Positions 1 through 9,106 of a DNA stretch of 64,000 bases are shown one piece after another. Positions within the stretch are counted from its first letter, which is position 1. Each line of letters starts with the position of its first letter. The position numbers and the translations under genes were made by a program. The stretch is from Enterobacter sp. RHBSTW-00175 (GTDB taxonomy: Bacteria > Pseudomonadota > Gammaproteobacteria > Enterobacterales > Enterobacteriaceae). The notes beneath the pieces were generated by a model that saw only the letters and a program-made list of their open reading frames with translations, was not told the DNA's origin and made no database searches. Location: assembly GCF_013927005.1 (NCBI RefSeq), contig NZ_CP055930.1, forward strand, positions 2,852,001-2,916,000, given 5' to 3'.

Positions 1-1090
<1,090 letters not shown>

Positions 1091-1498
1091 GTTTACCCTG
1101 AAGAAAAGAAGGATTGCTTGCCTGATGGCCCGGAATGTTTACTTTTAGCACAAAGTGCGGGATCGCTTGCTCTGGGTCAGATCAAGATTTGTGCAAAGAG
1201 TTGCAGAGGTCATGCGCCGGGACCTTGGTGAATGATCATTCGTGGTTTGAATGTTTAATTCAGAAATATAAAAAATATATATTTAGTTTTGCTAATTTTA
1301 TATTTTCAATATTATAACGGTTGTGTAATTAAAATTAATTTCTATTTGTGAGATATTAAACCTGTTTGGGGCAATTCTTATACCATCAAGCTTTATCTTA
1401 ATTTTTGTCAGTAAAACTCGTCCTTCATTCAGGAATGAATCAACATTTATCTGAATGCATTTAACATTATTTAGTAAAAGAAAGGATTCGGAGGAGCT
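1091..1498. promoter_or_regulatory. Divergent yjjP/yjjQ regulatory region
   Basis: A 408-bp gene-free stretch between yjjP (leftward) and yjjQ (rightward). It is strongly AT-rich around 1260-1350, with an A/T run (aaaaaatatatattt) typical of H-NS-bound promoters. In E. coli yjjQ-bglJ is silenced by H-NS and StpA and activated by LeuO; the base composition here fits that, but no specific LeuO site can be called by eye. A strong ribosome-binding site, GGAGGAG, lies just before the yjjQ ATG. Confidence 0.5.
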
Positions 1499-2236
1499 AT
1501 GTTGCCATTGAATGGTAAACACGGAGTAGTAATCAGCAAGATACCCGTAATGCAGTCTGGTCTGGGCGGAGTAATGGCACGTCATTTTCCCGACTATGAA
1601 CTGAACTATTGCTGTTCGTTACAAGAACTCACGTTGCTTCAGTTACGCAGGGCCGACGTTATTATTGCTGATATTTCTGGCGATTACAGAAACCCGCGCG
1701 GAACCCTTGAGCAATATTATGGATTGTTAAATCAATACCGGGGGATTCACTGGATATTCCTGGTTTCTCGCCCTCTTTATGCAAGCGCGGTTGAGTTGCT
1801 CATGCGCCCTGAAACAACGTTATTGTCCGATATGGAACCGATAGATGGCGTGATTAGTGCGATTCGTGCCGGTAGAGAACGTGCCGAGCGAATAAGCCAG
1901 ACGTTACTCACGCCGGATTCCCAGGAGTTCGGTGAAAAGAGTGAATCGCTTATCGCGCTAACTCACTCAGAACGTAAGGTGCTGCGCCTGCTGGGTAAAG
2001 GTTGGGGAATTAATCAAATTGCTACATTGCTCAAGAAGAGCAATAAAACGATCAGTGCTCAAAAAAACAGTGCCATGCGGCGGTTGTCATTGCGCAGTAA
2101 TGCAGATATGTACGCATGGATCAGCAGTGTACAGGGAATGAGAGAGCTGAGTCTAATGTCAGCCTATGGGGAGTTTGAGGAATGGAAAAGACCACTGCAA
2201 CAAGACATATCGCCCTCATCGAAAATTGCACAATGA
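1499..2236 (+). CDS. yjjQ: YjjQ, LuxR-type transcriptional regulator
   Basis: A 245-residue cytoplasmic regulator (E. coli YjjQ is 241). The N-terminal part resembles a degenerate receiver domain ([12 protein letters not shown] around 52-63). The C-terminal LuxR helix-turn-helix spans about 155-205, with [20 protein letters not shown] and [16 protein letters not shown]. In E. coli it represses motility and capsule genes and is coexpressed with bglJ under H-NS/LeuO control. The start follows GGAGGAG and the stop lies 55 bp inside bglJ. Confidence 0.9.
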   Translation: MLPLNGKHGVVISKIPVMQSGLGGVMARHFPDYELNYCCSLQELTLLQLRRADVIIADISGDYRNPRGTLEQYYGLLNQYRGIHWIFLVSRPLYASAVELLMRPETTLLSDMEPIDGVISAIRAGRERAERISQTLLTPDSQEFGEKSESLIALTHSERKVLRLLGKGWGINQIATLLKKSNKTISAQKNSAMRRLSLRSNADMYAWISSVQGMRELSLMSAYGEFEEWKRPLQQDISPSSKIAQ

Positions 2237-2868
2237 GTGCGATTGGGCTGACGCATCTCTTCGCTATGCCACCACTCAGTGATTATAAGCTGCATCTGTT
2301 TACACGTGCCGACAGTTTAAAAGTCGCATTATCCAGGACTTCCTTTTTCTCGGTGATCTATTCACTCTCAGATGCGCGCGAAGAACGCCGGAATTGTCTT
2401 TCCTGTATGCGCGAGCTTGCACTGAATCACAACGATATACAGCGAATTGTATTGGCATCTGGTGAGATGGAGGCGAAGCTGGTCAGCCACCTTTTTCCAT
2501 CCCGTCTTCACGGCATTATCAACAAAGCGGTTCCGCTGATTGAGCTGCTGGATGAACTTTCGGCATTACTCAAAGAAACCGGGCGTGTGAATGACAATAT
2601 GCTCAATCACTGGTACGTGAGCCATAACCGGATGTTGAGTCCGACTGAGCGGGCGATTTTGCGTTATATGTCTTTTGGGTACTCCATCCCAGAAATCGCG
2701 ACCCAGCTTGAACGCAATATTAAAACGATTCGGGCGCATAAGTTTAATGCCATGGTGAAGCTGGGGGTAAATTCTGATGTAGGGTTGTTGGATGCAGCCG
2801 ATCTTCTTACACATCTTCCCGCTGGGGAAGGTCGCCGAACCGCATTAACCATTCCGGCGTTCTCGTAA
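2182..2868 (+). CDS. bglJ: BglJ, LuxR-type regulator
   Basis: A 228-residue DNA-binding protein (E. coli 225). The N-terminus [19 protein letters not shown] aligns with E. coli BglJ, which supports this start although it lies 55 bp inside yjjQ. The C-terminal LuxR HTH (about 150-205) includes [21 protein letters not shown] and [13 protein letters not shown]. In E. coli BglJ forms a heterodimer with RcsB that activates bgl and other loci. The long overlap implies cotranscription and translational coupling with yjjQ. Confidence 0.9.
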   Translation: MEKTTATRHIALIENCTMSAIGLTHLFAMPPLSDYKLHLFTRADSLKVALSRTSFFSVIYSLSDAREERRNCLSCMRELALNHNDIQRIVLASGEMEAKLVSHLFPSRLHGIINKAVPLIELLDELSALLKETGRVNDNMLNHWYVSHNRMLSPTERAILRYMSFGYSIPEIATQLERNIKTIRAHKFNAMVKLGVNSDVGLLDAADLLTHLPAGEGRRTALTIPAFS

Positions 2869-2905
2869 TGTGTTATCCCGTGCCAGATGCGCTCTGGCGC
2901 GGCGA

Positions 2906-3364
2906 TTAAATGCAAACATCTACCCATTTTGCCGAGGTAAGCTCAGCCATTCTTTCCGGTGAAATTCGCACTGCGCTGTGAATGGCTCCCGCAGCAGGTA
3001 GCACTTCCGGGTATTGCTTTAAAGAGATATCGCAATAGACCGAGAGGGGATTTTCCAGCCCAAATGGGCAGACGCCACCTACAGGATGGCCAGTGACGGT
3101 AACCACTTCATCACTGCTGAGCATCCGCGCTTTTGCGCCAAATGTGTCCTTCAGTTTTTTGTTATCCAGGCGCGCATCTCCTTTCGCAACAACCAGGATC
3201 ACCTCGTTTTTCACTTTTAACGATAGCGTTTTGGCAATTTGCCCTGGTTCAACGTGATGAGCGGCAGCAGCCAGCGCAACGGTTGCAGTGCTTTGGCTAA
3301 GCTCAATGACTTCTATCTCGGGTGCGTTGTCGGCAAAAAACTGCTGTACAGACTGCAAACTCAT
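2906..3364 (-). CDS. YbaK/ProX-like aminoacyl-tRNA deacylase
   Basis: A 152-residue single-domain protein of the YbaK/prolyl-tRNA-synthetase-associated editing family. Visible features are the core KTLSLKVKNEVILVVAKGDARLD, the near-invariant GHPVGGVCPFGL (about 96-107, substrate-binding loop) and SPERMAEL near the end. Family members hydrolyse mischarged tRNAs such as Cys- or Ala-tRNAPro; which substrate this one edits is not visible. The ATG follows AGGAGGAAACA. It is not at this place in E. coli, so it is accessory to the conserved yjjQ-bglJ/fhuF order. Confidence 0.75.
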   Translation of the reverse strand: MSLQSVQQFFADNAPEIEVIELSQSTATVALAAAAHHVEPGQIAKTLSLKVKNEVILVVAKGDARLDNKKLKDTFGAKARMLSSDEVVTVTGHPVGGVCPFGLENPLSVYCDISLKQYPEVLPAAGAIHSAVRISPERMAELTSAKWVDVCI

Positions 3365-3482
3365 TGTTTCCTCCTGACAAATATCCTGCGTAATCTGTCA
3401 TAAGAAATTATGCTCTGTAAATATCTCTTAAGTAACAAATATCCCATATGGCTGATTTCTGGATCGCCTTCACATTCACGGA

Positions 3483-3503
3483 AACCGGTTACAGTAACCG
3501 GTT
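3483..3503. promoter_or_regulatory. Paired LacI-family-like operator palindromes
   Basis: A perfect inverted repeat, AACCGGTTA-CAG-TAACCGGTT, lies about 190 bp before the PTS IIC start. Each arm is itself centred on CCGG (GAAACCGGTTAC and GTAACCGGTTGC), like the half-symmetric operators of LacI/GalR regulators such as AscG or GntR. The two centres are 13 bp apart. No LacI-type gene lies nearby, so the regulator would act from elsewhere. The site call is inference from symmetry and sequence. Confidence 0.45.
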
Positions 3504-3571
3504 GCAGAGCGTGAATGAGAGATTAATACTGATTACGTAACGTCCCCTGTATCCAATAATAAGAGCAAATT

Positions 3572-3679
3572 ATGAAACCATTCCGTTTGAGCTGTGCTGC
3601 TGGTAAACGACCCAGCAAGGTTGTGAAGCTGATGTATGGAACAACGTGTGGCGTGAATGCGCCCGATACGAACGTCTGA
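3572..3679 (+). CDS. Possible EIIB-like micro-ORF
   Basis: A 35-codon ORF that ends 13 bp before the PTS IIC start. Its N-terminus, MKPFRLSCAAGKRPSKVVKLM, has the spacing of the phosphocysteine loop of cellobiose/lactose-family IIB proteins (hydrophobic strand, C-A/S-A-G, S, V, then M). The remaining 14 residues show no IIB similarity and a full IIB domain has about 100 residues. Its ribosome-binding site is weak (AAGAG). It may be a IIB remnant, a leader peptide or chance. Confidence in a translated protein is low. Confidence 0.3.
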   Translation: MKPFRLSCAAGKRPSKVVKLMYGTTCGVNAPDTNV

Positions 3680-3692
3680 CAGGAGATCTGCT

Positions 3693-5039
3693 ATGTCTGC
3701 CAACCATGCTGCGTTTAATCTGATATTCCGTTTCGTTGAGAATTATGTCAGCCCAATTGCCGGGCGGATCTCCTCCCAGCGTCATGTGATGGCTATCCGT
3801 GACGGGTTTATCTCCGCCATGCCATTCATGATCGTGGGCTCATTCTTATTAGTGTTTGCTTACCCACCTTTCTCGCCGGATACCACCTGGGGCTTTGCCC
3901 GCGCCTGGCTGGATATGGCGAAGCAATTTGAAGGCCAGATCCTGACGCCGTTTGATATGACGATGGGCATTATGTCCATTTATATCTGTGCGGCCATTGC
4001 CTATAACCTGGGCAAACATTACGTTAAGTCGCATCAGCTTGATCCGTTCATGTGTGCCATGCTGTCGCTGATGGCATTTCTGCTGGTTGCTGCGCCGAAA
4101 ACCAAAGGCACGTTGCCGGTAGAAAGCCTGGGCGGAACGGGGATCTTTACCGCCATTCTGGTCGCTGTTTACTGCGTGGAATTGATGCGTTTCCTTAAAG
4201 CGCACAACATCGGTATCCGCCTGCCGGATCAGGTGCCGCCGATGATTAAAAACTCGTTCGATCTGCTGATCCCGGTCCTGGTGGTAGTGTTGACGCTTTA
4301 TCCTCTGAGCCTGCTGATCCAGTCCCAGTTTGGGATGCTGATCCCACAGGCCATTATGTCTGTCTTTAAACCGCTGGTTTCTGCGGCGGACTCCTTACCG
4401 GCGATCCTGCTTGCCGTGTTGATTGGCCACCTGCTGTGGTTTGCGGGTATCCACGGGGCGGCGATTGTCTCAGGGATGCTGCAAATGTTCTGGCTGACCA
4501 ACCTCGGAGCAAACCAGACTGCACTGGCAGCCAGCCAGCCGCTGCCACATATCTTTATGGAAGCGTTCTGGACATTCTTTATCGTTATCGGGGGGTCGGG
4601 TGCCACGATGGGGTTGGTTATCTGCTACCTGCGTAGCCGCTCCGCACACCTGCGTTCGATTGGTCGTCTGAGCGTGGTGCCAAGTTTCTTTAACATCAAC
4701 GAACCCGTTATTTTCGGTACGCCAATTGTGATGAATCCGGTGTTCTTTATTCCTTTCCTGTTAGCACCGATGGTTAACGCCGTGCTGGCGTGGGCGGCAA
4801 TGAAGCTGGATCTGATTGGACGTGTGATTTCAGTTGTCCCATGGACGGCGCCTGCACCTGTCGGCGCGGCCTGGGCACTTGGCTGGGACTTCCGTGCTGC
4901 GGTGCTGGTGATTCTGCTGGCGCTGGTTTCTGCCATCATTTACTTCCCGTTCTTCAAAGTGTACGAGAAGCAACTGCTGGAGCAGGAAGCAGAAGAAGCA
5001 CAGCGTAATGCTGATGAGGACAACCAGCAGGTTGCCTAG
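3693..5039 (+). CDS. PTS lactose/cellobiose-family EIIC permease
   Basis: A 448-residue membrane permease of the lactose/cellobiose PTS class (ChbC/CelB-like). It starts MSANHAAFNLIFRFVE after AGGAG; in-frame codons upstream are not needed. About ten hydrophobic helices are visible. Conserved IIC signatures include WFAGIHGAAIVSGM, GGSGATMGL, FFNINEPVIFGTPIVMNP and APVGAAWALGWD. The cytosolic tail is acidic. It would transport a beta-glucoside or diacetylchitobiose-like sugar but has no full IIA or IIB gene beside it, so it must borrow those parts. A strong terminator follows directly. Confidence 0.85.
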   Translation: MSANHAAFNLIFRFVENYVSPIAGRISSQRHVMAIRDGFISAMPFMIVGSFLLVFAYPPFSPDTTWGFARAWLDMAKQFEGQILTPFDMTMGIMSIYICAAIAYNLGKHYVKSHQLDPFMCAMLSLMAFLLVAAPKTKGTLPVESLGGTGIFTAILVAVYCVELMRFLKAHNIGIRLPDQVPPMIKNSFDLLIPVLVVVLTLYPLSLLIQSQFGMLIPQAIMSVFKPLVSAADSLPAILLAVLIGHLLWFAGIHGAAIVSGMLQMFWLTNLGANQTALAASQPLPHIFMEAFWTFFIVIGGSGATMGLVICYLRSRSAHLRSIGRLSVVPSFFNINEPVIFGTPIVMNPVFFIPFLLAPMVNAVLAWAAMKLDLIGRVISVVPWTAPAPVGAAWALGWDFRAAVLVILLALVSAIIYFPFFKVYEKQLLEQEAEEAQRNADEDNQQVA

Positions 5040-5047
5040 GAAAAAGC

Positions 5048-5073
5048 AAAACGGCAATCTCGGTTGCCGTTTT
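5048..5073 (+). terminator. Rho-independent terminator after EIIC
   Basis: A perfect 10-bp stem, AAAACGGCAA / TTGCCGTTTT, with a 6-nt loop and a T run, starts 9 bp after the EIIC stop. The block is nearly identical to the terminator after ettA (33370-33395), including the bases after it. Confidence 0.85.
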
Positions 5074-5476
5074 TGATGTTTGTACCCTCTCCCGGTGGGT
5101 TGAGGGTTCCCCAGTAATTTTTGTCTTTAATTCAGCGATGATATTACGCCATTGAATTAAGGGACTTACAGCGGTGTCATGGTCCGGCTGAAAATCGCCG
5201 AAGCGTTTACGGAAGGTCGGGGCGACGCGCATGGATGCGCGGCGAGGGCGGCTTTACAGGGACGTTTCATCCGCCCGTCCCCGATTAGCCTGGAGCAAAC
5301 GCTGAGGGCATCGCGAAGCGACGATTTTCTTGCCGGGAGCCCTGGTCGCCAGGGTAGCGGCGGTGAGCTACCCTGGCACGTTCACCGGTATTGTGGTGAC
5401 AGAGTAGCAAGGAACGTAAAGTGAACGGAATGACCACCTGAGCCGTATGTTCCCCCTCACCCCAGCCCTCTCCCCA

Positions 5477-6761
5477 TGTACGGTCCGGGGACATAGTGAA
5501 CACTTGTTCGGGGACATGGTAGACACTTACAACTAAGGCATAAGAACCCGTTTATGGAGTCGCTTATGTCCTGGGATGCGAGAGATACCATGTCATTACG
5601 TACCGAGTTTGTTTTGTTCGCCTCGCAGGACGGGGCGAACATCCGTTCCCTCTGCCGTCGCTTCGGCATTTCACCTGCCACTGGCTATAAGTGGCTTCGC
5701 CGCTGGGCGGAGGAAGGGGCCTCTGGCCTTCAGGACCGCCCGCGCATACCGCACCATTCCCCGAACCGCTCATCTGACGACATCACTGCCCTGCTGCGTA
5801 TGGCGCATGACCGCCATGAACGCTGGGGCGCACGCAAGATAAAGCGCTGGCTGGAAGACCAGGGGCACACCATGCCCGCCTTCAGCACCGTCCATAACCT
5901 CATGGCCCGTCACGGTCTGCTGCCGGGCACTTCACCGGGCATTCCCGCCACGGGACGGTTCGAACATGACGCGCCGAACCGCCTCTGGCAGATGGATTTT
6001 AAGGGCCACTTTCCCTTTGGAGGCGGCCGCTGCCATCCGCTCACCCTGCTGGACGACCACTCCCGATTTTCCCTGTGCCTGGCGCACTGTACCGATGAAC
6101 GGCGCGAGACCGTGCAGCAGCAGCTGGTCAGCGTGTTTGAGCGCTACGGCCTGCCGGACCGGATGACGATGGACAACGGTTCTCCGTGGGGAGACACCAC
6201 CGGCACCTGGACGGCGCTGGAGCTGTGGCTGATGCGTCTGGGTATCCGGGTGGGGCACTCCCGGCCGTATCATCCGCAGACGCAGGGTAAGCTGGAGCGT
6301 TTTCACCGGAGCCTGAAGGCAGAAGTGCTGCAGGGGAAGTGGTTCGCGAGCGGGGGCGAACTGCAGCGCGCCTTCGACCACTGGCGGACAGTCTATAACC
6401 TTGAACGCCCGCATGAGGCGCTGGATATGGCGGTACCGGGGTCGCGGTATAAGCCGTCAGAGCGGCAGTACAGCGGCAACACCACGCCCCCGGAATACGA
6501 CGAGGGCGTGATGGTCAGGAAAGTGGATATCAGCGGAAAGCTGAGCGTGAAAGGGGTAAGTCTGAGCGCAGGCAAGGCGTTCAGGGGAGAACGGGTCGGG
6601 CTGAAGGAGATGCAGGAAGACGGCAGCTACGAGGTGTGGTGGTACAGCACGAAAGTGGGGGTGATCGACCTGAAGAAAAAGTCGATCACCATGGGTAAAG
6701 GATGTTAAAAAGTGTTCACCATGTCCCCGAACACCTGTCTACCATGTCCCCGGACCGTACA
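5477..6761 (+). mobile_element. IS481-family insertion sequence, copy 1
   Basis: A 1285-bp element with one transposase gene. Both ends begin TGTACGGTCCGGGGACAT. Each end has two tandem 23-bp units starting GTCCGGGGACAT or GTTCGGGGACAT (5483-5505 and 5506-5528 on the left), probably transposase-binding repeats. It is flanked by a 5-bp direct repeat, CCCCA (5472-5476 and 6762-6766), read as the target duplication. The transposase region of the second copy at 32058-33342 translates identically in several frames, so the copies are almost certainly identical there, pointing to recent transposition. Confidence 0.92.
5554..6708 (+). CDS. IS481-family transposase
   Basis: A 384-residue DDE recombinase. 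The N-terminus has a helix-turn-helix (NIRSLCRRFGISPATGYKWL, about 27-46) followed by an HTH_Tnp-like region. The integrase core (about 130-290) shows the acidic residues in context: WQMDFKGH, TMDNGSPW and QGKLERFHRSLK. The C-terminal ESGR-like region binds the ends. Alternative starts exist at 5566 and 5590. The gene is intact and identical in protein sequence to the second copy. Confidence 0.93.
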   Translation: MESLMSWDARDTMSLRTEFVLFASQDGANIRSLCRRFGISPATGYKWLRRWAEEGASGLQDRPRIPHHSPNRSSDDITALLRMAHDRHERWGARKIKRWLEDQGHTMPAFSTVHNLMARHGLLPGTSPGIPATGRFEHDAPNRLWQMDFKGHFPFGGGRCHPLTLLDDHSRFSLCLAHCTDERRETVQQQLVSVFERYGLPDRMTMDNGSPWGDTTGTWTALELWLMRLGIRVGHSRPYHPQTQGKLERFHRSLKAEVLQGKWFASGGELQRAFDHWRTVYNLERPHEALDMAVPGSRYKPSERQYSGNTTPPEYDEGVMVRKVDISGKLSVKGVSLSAGKAFRGERVGLKEMQEDGSYEVWWYSTKVGVIDLKKKSITMGKGC

Positions 6762-6801
6762 CCCCAAAAAGGAGAGGGAGCCGTCCGTGCTCGTATTTTT
6801 G

Positions 6802-6892
6802 TGGGGATTCCTCAACCCGGTGGGAGAGGGTCAGGGGGAGGGCATCAGACCGCACCGTAGTGTAGGCCGGGTAAGCGTTAGCGCCACCCGGC
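6802..6892. repeat. Hairpin repeat half and REP element before fhuF end
   Basis: On the reverse strand 6822-6856 reads GTGCGGTCTGATGCCCTC followed by CCCCTGACCCTCTCCC, one arm of an intergenic repeat also found at 23442-23487 and 32024-32057. At 6866-6892 a REP-like palindrome, GCCGGGTAAGCG...CACCCGGC, follows. Both lie between the IS481-family element and the end of fhuF. Confidence 0.7.
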
Positions 6893-6903
6893 AAACCACA
6901 CCA

Positions 6904-7692
6904 TTACTTCAGCGTACAATCCCCACATTGCTGCACATCCGGCAAGCGATAGCGCTGACAGCAGGTACGGCGAACCAGAAGTCCGTCACGTGGCACAACG
7001 GTGCGGAACAGCGGGTTATCGCGCCCATCAGAAAGTTGTTTGGCAAAGAAACACGACTGGCGTAGGGCATCGACTTTCTCATCGCCGAGCAGCGGTTTCA
7101 TCTCCGTCAAATACCAGTGAATTAAATAACCGGTATTACTCCAGATAAGCTTCCCGTTAATTTCACCCGTCTCTTCCAGTGCATCGATAACCGGGATCAA
7201 CGCGCGAGTGACAAGGCTCTCCATTCGCTCCTGAGCAGAAAGATGCCCCGCGTGCTTATCTTCATGGAGATCAATCCAGAAGCAGGCCGCTCTCCCGGTT
7301 TCGTGGAATTCTACGTGGAAGAATTCCGGGGAGAGATCCAGCATGACGTCCTGGGTTAACAGGGCCAGCATCACAGGGGGAACCATCAACCCGATATACC
7401 ACTGCGCCCAGAGGGAGAGCAGTGGTTTGTTTTCCCGCGCCATGGTGGGCTGGTTACGATAGATATGGTCTGAATAAGCGGCAAATAAGGATTGCCACTC
7501 TACCGGATTACGCCACTGAGCCAGCGTCATGGCGTGATGTGGATGCGGTTCATCCAGCTTAATGAAATCCAGCAGATGCGCGCGCGTTTCGGCTATTTTC
7601 TCGCGAATGGCGTCCGCAAGCGTAACACTCCCCGTGGAGAGACTGGCTCGCCAGAGTATAGGTTCAACGGCTTGTGCGGTACGAGTGGTCAT
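6904..7692 (-). CDS. fhuF: FhuF, siderophore-iron reductase
   Basis: A 262-residue [2Fe-2S] protein that reduces ferric iron in hydroxamate siderophores such as ferrioxamine, releasing Fe(II) in the cytoplasm. The C-terminus shows the family-defining cluster ligands C244-C245-x10-C256-x2-C259 (CCQRYRLPDVQQCGDC). Length matches E. coli FhuF (262). A Fur box lies just upstream. In E. coli it directly follows bglJ; here the EIIC gene and an IS element intervene. Confidence 0.95.
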   Translation of the reverse strand: MTTRTAQAVEPILWRASLSTGSVTLADAIREKIAETRAHLLDFIKLDEPHPHHAMTLAQWRNPVEWQSLFAAYSDHIYRNQPTMARENKPLLSLWAQWYIGLMVPPVMLALLTQDVMLDLSPEFFHVEFHETGRAACFWIDLHEDKHAGHLSAQERMESLVTRALIPVIDALEETGEINGKLIWSNTGYLIHWYLTEMKPLLGDEKVDALRQSCFFAKQLSDGRDNPLFRTVVPRDGLLVRRTCCQRYRLPDVQQCGDCTLK

Positions 7693-7710
7693 AGCTTTGG
7701 ATGGAAATCT

Positions 7711-7731
7711 AAATGATAATGATTGCCAATC
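7711..7731 (-). promoter_or_regulatory. Fur box upstream of fhuF
   Basis: AAATGATAATGATTGCCAATC closely resembles the Fur consensus (GATAATGATAATCATTATC). It lies about 19-39 bp before the fhuF start, in the position expected for a promoter-overlapping repressor site. fhuF is a classic Fur-regulated gene in E. coli. Confidence 0.8.
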
Positions 7732-7787
7732 CTAACTATAGATAATGCCGATCGCAAGACTTTTGTCCGGGATGTGCGACAGCGGGC

Positions 7788-8852
7788 TTAAGACGTTTGC
7801 AGCTCTTCGCTGTACAGGATGTTGTTGCGTCCCATATGCTTGGCTTCATATAGCGCTTTATCCGCTTTTCCCAGCGCCCCTTCGACGTCTTCACCCTCAA
7901 AAATGGCAATACCAATACTGATGGTGACATTGGTTGCCACGCTTTCATTGAACATATGCGGGATTTTTAAATCGTACACTTTTTGGCGGATCCGCTCAGC
8001 CGTCAGGCGAGCATTTTCAAGTGAGATGTTGGTCAGCAGTACCATAAACTCTTCGCCTCCAAAGCGCGCAACGATGTCGCGCGAGCGCACCGCATCACGG
8101 ATCGCCGCAGAGACGCGGATCAGCGCCTGATCGCCCATCATATGACCGTAGTGGTCGTTGTAAGCCTTGAAGTGGTCGATATCCAGCAGCAGAACAAAAT
8201 GTTCACCATTATCCACCGTTGGCAGGTTATCCAGCCTGGTTTGCAGTCCACGTCGGTTATACAGGCCGGTGAGCGGGTCCACCATGGTGAGATCGGTAAG
8301 GGTTTCTCGCTCTTCCAGCAAGCGGGTAAGCAACTCCTGGGCGAAATTGTCATTACGTCTTTGTAAAACGTGATGAATACCAATAGCCACCATCGGCAGG
8401 GCAAAGGAGTAGGCCATACGCAGCCAGCTGTCATGATTGCTTAACCACAGGCAGACGACAAAAGTTGGTAACGAGTGCAATGTAAATGCTTTGATATTAC
8501 TGACAAATGCCAGCGAACCAATAAAGAGCACCGTTAATAATGCCATGACCAGATAGGTGCCCTGATCGTGCGTAAGCAACGAAAATTTAGCGGTGATTTG
8601 CCAGGCCCATAAAAGACCAAAGATCGCTGAAACAACAGGAATATTTACTTTTCGTTTTTTATTTTTCCAGTGCCAGGCAAGTAAACCGACGCTTAACGCA
8701 AAAATAGCGATCAAGGGGATGGAGAACAGGCGCACGGAATAGAGTGGGTTTGTTACCGAGAACAGTGCAGACGCAGCATTCAAAGATAAAAACAAACGTA
8801 AAGATAATTGATATTTCTTGTTGACCAAAGAACGCCAGGATTGTGATGTCAT
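7788..8852 (-). CDS. Membrane-anchored diguanylate cyclase
   Basis: A 354-residue protein predicted to make cyclic di-GMP. The N-terminal half (about 15-160) has five or six hydrophobic helices forming an unrecognised membrane sensor. A linker (about 170-190) leads to the GGDEF domain: VDPLTGLYNRRG at 191-202, LLLDIDHFKAYNDHYGH, and the active-site loop RFGGEEF at 263-269. The inhibitory I-site RSRD is present at 256-259, five residues before GGEEF, so product inhibition is likely. It is not at this position in E. coli. The signal it senses is unknown. Confidence 0.88.
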   Translation of the reverse strand: MTSQSWRSLVNKKYQLSLRLFLSLNAASALFSVTNPLYSVRLFSIPLIAIFALSVGLLAWHWKNKKRKVNIPVVSAIFGLLWAWQITAKFSLLTHDQGTYLVMALLTVLFIGSLAFVSNIKAFTLHSLPTFVVCLWLSNHDSWLRMAYSFALPMVAIGIHHVLQRRNDNFAQELLTRLLEERETLTDLTMVDPLTGLYNRRGLQTRLDNLPTVDNGEHFVLLLDIDHFKAYNDHYGHMMGDQALIRVSAAIRDAVRSRDIVARFGGEEFMVLLTNISLENARLTAERIRQKVYDLKIPHMFNESVATNVTISIGIAIFEGEDVEGALGKADKALYEAKHMGRNNILYSEELQTS

Positions 8853-9049
8853 ATTAGTGCGTTTATTAAAATTATTTAATTAAAACAAGCGAATAGGTGT
8901 TGGTTTGGAATTTTGAATGCAAAAATTTCGAATTGTAATTATTAGAAAACGGTAAAGACAGTTAACAGGTGAGCAATTTATCACCTTAGACATTTCCTGT
9001 CATTATGGGAAAGGTAAAGGTCGATGAATTCTTATTCCGCGCACTGACA

Positions 9050-9088
9050 AATGATAATTACTATCATATGATATTGGTTATCATTATT
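9050..9088 (+). promoter_or_regulatory. Two overlapping Fur boxes upstream of yjjZ
   Basis: AATGATAATTACTATCATATG (9050-9070) runs into GATATTGGTTATCATTATT (9070-9088). Each resembles a 19-bp Fur site and they end 18 bp before the yjjZ start. yjjZ belongs to the Fur regulon in E. coli. Confidence 0.7.
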
Positions 9089-9106
9089 GGTGTGAGAGAA
9101 CTAACC

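Larger units (their letters stand above)
5084..6831. repeat. Non-coding segment bounded by 30-bp inverted repeats
   Basis: The block 5084-5113 is repeated in inverted orientation at 6802-6831 with 25 of 30 positions matching (shared parts ACCCTCTCCC, GGGTTGAGG, TCCCCA). Removing the IS481-family insertion and its duplicated bases leaves about 458 bp. The interior (5200-5450) has several hairpins, including a perfect 11-bp stem at 5348-5358/5367-5377 (GCCAGGGTAGC) and CCCTGG-TCG-CCAGGG before it. An 81-codon ORF at 5179-5424 has no recognisable domain and looks like chance reading through a structured repeat. It may be a miniature element or mosaic of intergenic repeats. Confidence 0.5.

Noticed and set aside
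5179..5424. 81-codon ORF between EIIC and the IS
   Set aside because: No ribosome-binding site or domain; it reads through several strong hairpins, so a structured repeat is more likely.
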